A stretch of 64,000 bases of DNA, taken from assembly GCF_014647895.1 (NCBI RefSeq), contig NZ_BMQB01000006.1, positions 1 to 64,000 on the forward strand. The letters are read 5' to 3'. Each line of letters opens with the position of its first letter. Position 1 is the first letter of the stretch. The translations under genes were made by a program, and so were the position numbers. This document shows, one piece after another, positions 61,977-64,000 of the stretch. Below the pieces are notes generated by a model that was not told the origin of the DNA, made no database searches, and saw only the letters and a program-made list of their open reading frames with translations. This DNA is from Pilimelia anulata. Lineage in GTDB: Bacteria > Actinomycetota > Actinomycetes > Mycobacteriales > Micromonosporaceae.

Positions 61977-63089
61977 TTACCTCAGGGTGATGCCGCGCTG
62001 TCGGAGGAAGTCGACCGGGTCGACCGCGCCGCCGCTGCTGCGGTCGCCGTTCAGGTGTACCTCGAAGTGCAGGTGCGGTCCGGACGAGTTGCCGCTCGTC
62101 CCCACCTGCCCCACCGGGTACCCCGCCGGCACCGACTGCCCGACCTGGACGGTCGGCCGGCGCACCAGGTGACAGTAGCGGGTGATCACCTTGTCGGCGT
62201 GGGTGATCTCCAGGTACCAGCCGCAGCCGGGCGTGCTCGGCGACCCGTCCCGGTCGCACCAGTACGACGGCCGGGAGTCGTTGTCGCACTCCAGGTGGGT
62301 GACCACGCCCCCGGCGGCCGCCCGGATGGTGGTGTACCGGCGGGCGCCGAGGTCGATGCCGTGGTGGCTGGGCCGCTCCGCGGTCCGGAACCCGGACACC
62401 ACCCCCGCCGGTACGGTCGGCGCCCAGCCGGAGGCGGCGATCTCGCCGCTGCCGGCGCAGGCCAGCGCCCCCGTCGCGGTGGCCGCCGCCCGGGCGGCGC
62501 CGTCGGCGAGCGCGTTGACCACGTCGGTGGCGAGCGGCTCGTGCTTGGCGTACGCGTCGGGGTACGCGCTGCGCTGCACCCGCTGCGCGGCGACGGTCAG
62601 CGCCAGCTTCTCCCAGCCGGACACCCGGACCAGCCGCTCGAAGAACTTCCGCGCCGTGTACGCCGGGTCGCGGAGCTGCCGCGGCGTCCCCCAGCCCATG
62701 CTGGGCCGCTGCTGGAACAGCCCGATCGAGTCGTGGTCGTTGCTCGCGCCGAGGTGCCCGAGGTTGGTCAGCCGCGACTCCTGCATCGCGGTGGCCACGC
62801 CGACGACCCACCCCCGCGGCGGTACCCGCATCTGCCGGCCGACCCGGATGATGACGGCCGAGTTGGTGAGCTGGTCGGTGCTCAGCCCCCGTACCGGGGG
62901 CAGCTTGCCGGTCAGCGGCAGCAGCCCGCCCTGCCCGCAGTTGGCGAGCGCCTGCGCCGCGCTGGACTCGCGGGCCCCGCCGAAGTTGGTAATGATCACC
63001 GCGGCCGCGCCGCCCCCGCAGCAGAGCAGCGCGAGCGCGCCGGTCAGGGCGAGGGCGAGGGCGCCGCGGCGGATCGGGGGTCGATTCAC
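61977..63089 (-). CDS. Transglycosylase-like plus M23 endopeptidase, membrane-anchored
   Basis: The 370-residue protein has an N-terminal signal anchor (ALALALTGALALLCCGGGAA), a lysozyme-like helical region (WVVGVATAMQESRLTNLG, HDSIGLFQQRPSMGWGTPRQ, about 90-180) and an M23 LytM domain with HHGIDLGARRY, ITRYCHLVRR and GPHLHFEVHL zinc motifs. Such two-domain hydrolases open the wall for conjugation machines or cell separation. GTG 63089 overlaps the stop of a 25-codon frame (GTGA) and has GGGAGGG close upstream. Four more Cys lie in the M23 part. Confidence 0.88.
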   Translation of the reverse strand: MNRPPIRRGALALALTGALALLCCGGGAAAVIITNFGGARESSAAQALANCGQGGLLPLTGKLPPVRGLSTDQLTNSAVIIRVGRQMRVPPRGWVVGVATAMQESRLTNLGHLGASNDHDSIGLFQQRPSMGWGTPRQLRDPAYTARKFFERLVRVSGWEKLALTVAAQRVQRSAYPDAYAKHEPLATDVVNALADGAARAAATATGALACAGSGEIAASGWAPTVPAGVVSGFRTAERPSHHGIDLGARRYTTIRAAAGGVVTHLECDNDSRPSYWCDRDGSPSTPGCGWYLEITHADKVITRYCHLVRRPTVQVGQSVPAGYPVGQVGTSGNSSGPHLHFEVHLNGDRSSGGAVDPVDFLRQRGITLR

Positions 63090-63163
63090 GCCGCCCTCCC
63101 GCCGGTTCTTCGCCGCACCCGCCCGGCCCGCGCCGCACCGCGGGTCGGGGGTCGCGGGGTCAT
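63086..63163 (-). CDS. Candidate 25-residue basic peptide linking two genes
   Basis: ATG 63163 overlaps the stop of the upstream gene (ATGA, 63160-63163) and its own TGA overlaps the M23 GTG (GTGA, 63086-63089). It encodes an Arg/Gly/Pro-rich peptide (MTPRPPTRGAARAG then RVRRRTGGRAA). The double overlap suggests a re-initiation bridge keeping ribosomes on the message, whether or not the peptide has a role. Chance is possible in GC-rich DNA. Confidence 0.4.
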   Translation of the reverse strand: MTPRPPTRGAARAGRVRRRTGGRAA

Positions 63164-63693
63164 GTCGGTTCCCAGTCCACCGCGTCGACCAGCCACCGGC
63201 CGCCGTCGGCGAGCAGCCGCAGCTTGAGCTGGCCCCGCCGGGTCGGGACGGCCGCCTCGGCCAGGTACTCGTTCAGCGCCGTCACCGTCGCCGCGCCGCC
63301 GAGCGCAGTGGCGGGGACGCTGGCCGGGTCGGCGTCGGCGAACTTCTCCGCCAGCCCGGCCGTCATCATCGGCCGCAGCCGGTCCCGCCAGCCGGCCGGT
63401 TCGCGCGGCCCGGTCAGCCAGGTCGCCGCGAACGTGCGGGCGACCCGCTCCGGCGGGCTGGCGCCGGGCAGCGCGGCGAGCCGCGGCGCCGGCGGCGCCT
63501 TCTCGCCGTCGTCGCCGACCGTCGGGTGCACGGTCGGGATCGGGTCGACCGGCGGGCCGGTGCTCGCGTCCTGCCGGGGCGGCGCGAGCAGCGACGTGGT
63601 CGCGAGGATGCCGACGACGACCACCGCGAGGGCGAGCGCGACGCCGTACCGGGAGCGCAGGAAACCGACGAGCAGCCGGCCGGTCACGCGCAT
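63160..63693 (-). CDS. VirB8/TcpC-like single-pass membrane protein
   Basis: The 177-residue protein has one N-terminal membrane helix (YGVALALAVVVVGILATTSL, about 15-35), a Pro-rich linker and a C-terminal NTF2-like domain: VARTFAATWLTGPREPAGWR, MMTAGLAEKFADADPASVPA and LKLRLLADGGRWLVDAVDWE. This is the build of VirB8/TcpC proteins of conjugation systems. The match is by architecture and motif style only. ATG 63693 has GAGG 7 nt upstream and lies 4 bp after the stop of the next gene. Confidence 0.65.
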   Translation of the reverse strand: MRVTGRLLVGFLRSRYGVALALAVVVVGILATTSLLAPPRQDASTGPPVDPIPTVHPTVGDDGEKAPPAPRLAALPGASPPERVARTFAATWLTGPREPAGWRDRLRPMMTAGLAEKFADADPASVPATALGGAATVTALNEYLAEAAVPTRRGQLKLRLLADGGRWLVDAVDWEPT

Positions 63694-63697
63694 CCCG

Positions 63698-64000
63698 TCA
63701 CCTCGCCTCGGCCCGCTGCCGCGGCGTGCTCGCCGGCACCTCGACCTCGCCCGCGCCCGGCCGGAAGACCGTCACCGTGGCCGGCTCGTCGGGCACGCCC
63801 GGTTCGGACCAGCCCGGCGTGGTCCGGGCCGGGCGCGGCCGGGTGCCGGTCTCCGGGCGGCCACCGTCGCTCGTGCTGCGCACCGGCTCGGTCCGCGGCG
63901 GCGGGCCGCCCTCGACCGCGCCGTCGCTGGTCGGGGCGACGCCGGGCGAGTCGATCCGGGCTTCCGGCCGGACGGTCGTCTGCGCGACGGACACCTGGTT
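63698..64000 (-). CDS. Hypothetical protein, possibly cut by window edge
   Basis: An open frame of at least 98 residues from GTG 63992-63994 (VSVAQTTVRPEARIDSPGVA), rich in Pro, Thr and Arg, ending FRPGAGEVEVPASTPRQRAE; the frame is still open at the window end, so it may be the C-terminal part of a longer protein. It lies 4 bp before the VirB8/TcpC-like gene and thus heads the visible part of the same unit. Confidence 0.55.
   Translation of the reverse strand, partial: NQVSVAQTTVRPEARIDSPGVAPTSDGAVEGGPPPRTEPVRSTSDGGRPETGTRPRPARTTPGWSEPGVPDEPATVTVFRPGAGEVEVPASTPRQRAEAR

Overview
The window is chromosomal DNA from a very GC-rich actinobacterium. GTG starts are common, stop/start overlaps of the GTGA and ATGA type are frequent, and a WhiB-family regulator, type VII secretion genes and a Crp/GlxR-type regulator are present. 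Gene order in two blocks matches the Mycobacterium tuberculosis Rv3671c-Rv3683 and Rv3609c-Rv3628 neighbourhoods. The WblA-like N-terminus and overall protein style point to Micromonosporaceae or a relative; this is inference, because no rRNA is present.

Layout. 1-1250: eroded mobile DNA (IS3 fusion remnant, ImmA/IrrE remnant, tyrosine-integrase remnant) next to tRNA-Pro(CGG). 1350-8800: metallophosphoesterase, YqeY, a two-gene unit with a DUF1906 glycoside-hydrolase-like protein and a Tat-type secreted protein, and a PASTA class A PBP (ponA2-like). 9330-16500: wblA/whiB4, two ArsA/Get3-like ATPases, a 1247-residue disordered membrane protein, a DUF4177-like peptide and RidA. 16590-22870: a beta-lactamase-fold hydrolase coupled to a cyclase-ATPase-TPR protein, a Ser/Thr kinase and a secreted protein. 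23040-29910: crp, a CapA-like phosphatase, the nth-tlpA-nudix-marP run and a secreted beta-trefoil-like protein. 29950-36890: type VII secretion genes mycP-eccC divergent from eccD. 36930-46920: ppa, dacB, DUF2342 zincin, tilS, an orphan HATPase, hpt, ftsH, folE. 46920-53580: MarR, then a minus-strand run with an FtsK-like protein with altered P-loops and its membrane partner, an EamA transporter, and three small SipW-type secreted proteins. 53870-56630: Lrp regulator divergent from a Met/Cys PLP lyase, then an M28 aminopeptidase. 56700-64000: a large subtilase, a second membrane protein with the same ectodomain as the 12-16 kb protein, and the end of what looks like a conjugation/T4SS-like or cell-wall module (M23 peptidase, VirB8/TcpC-like protein).

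How it works together. Much of the window concerns the cell envelope: wall synthesis (PonA2, DacB), wall hydrolysis (M23), envelope proteases (MarP, mycosin, subtilase, FtsH) and export (EccC/EccD). Redox/stress genes (WblA, MarP, thioredoxin-like protein, RidA) and nucleotide signalling (cyclase, kinase, Crp) sit among them. At least thirteen genes carry a TAnnnT box 6-9 nt before an ATG/GTG, the arrangement expected for leaderless mRNAs. The least explained parts are the FtsK-like/membrane pair with the adjacent SipW-type cluster, and the two disordered proteins sharing one ectodomain.
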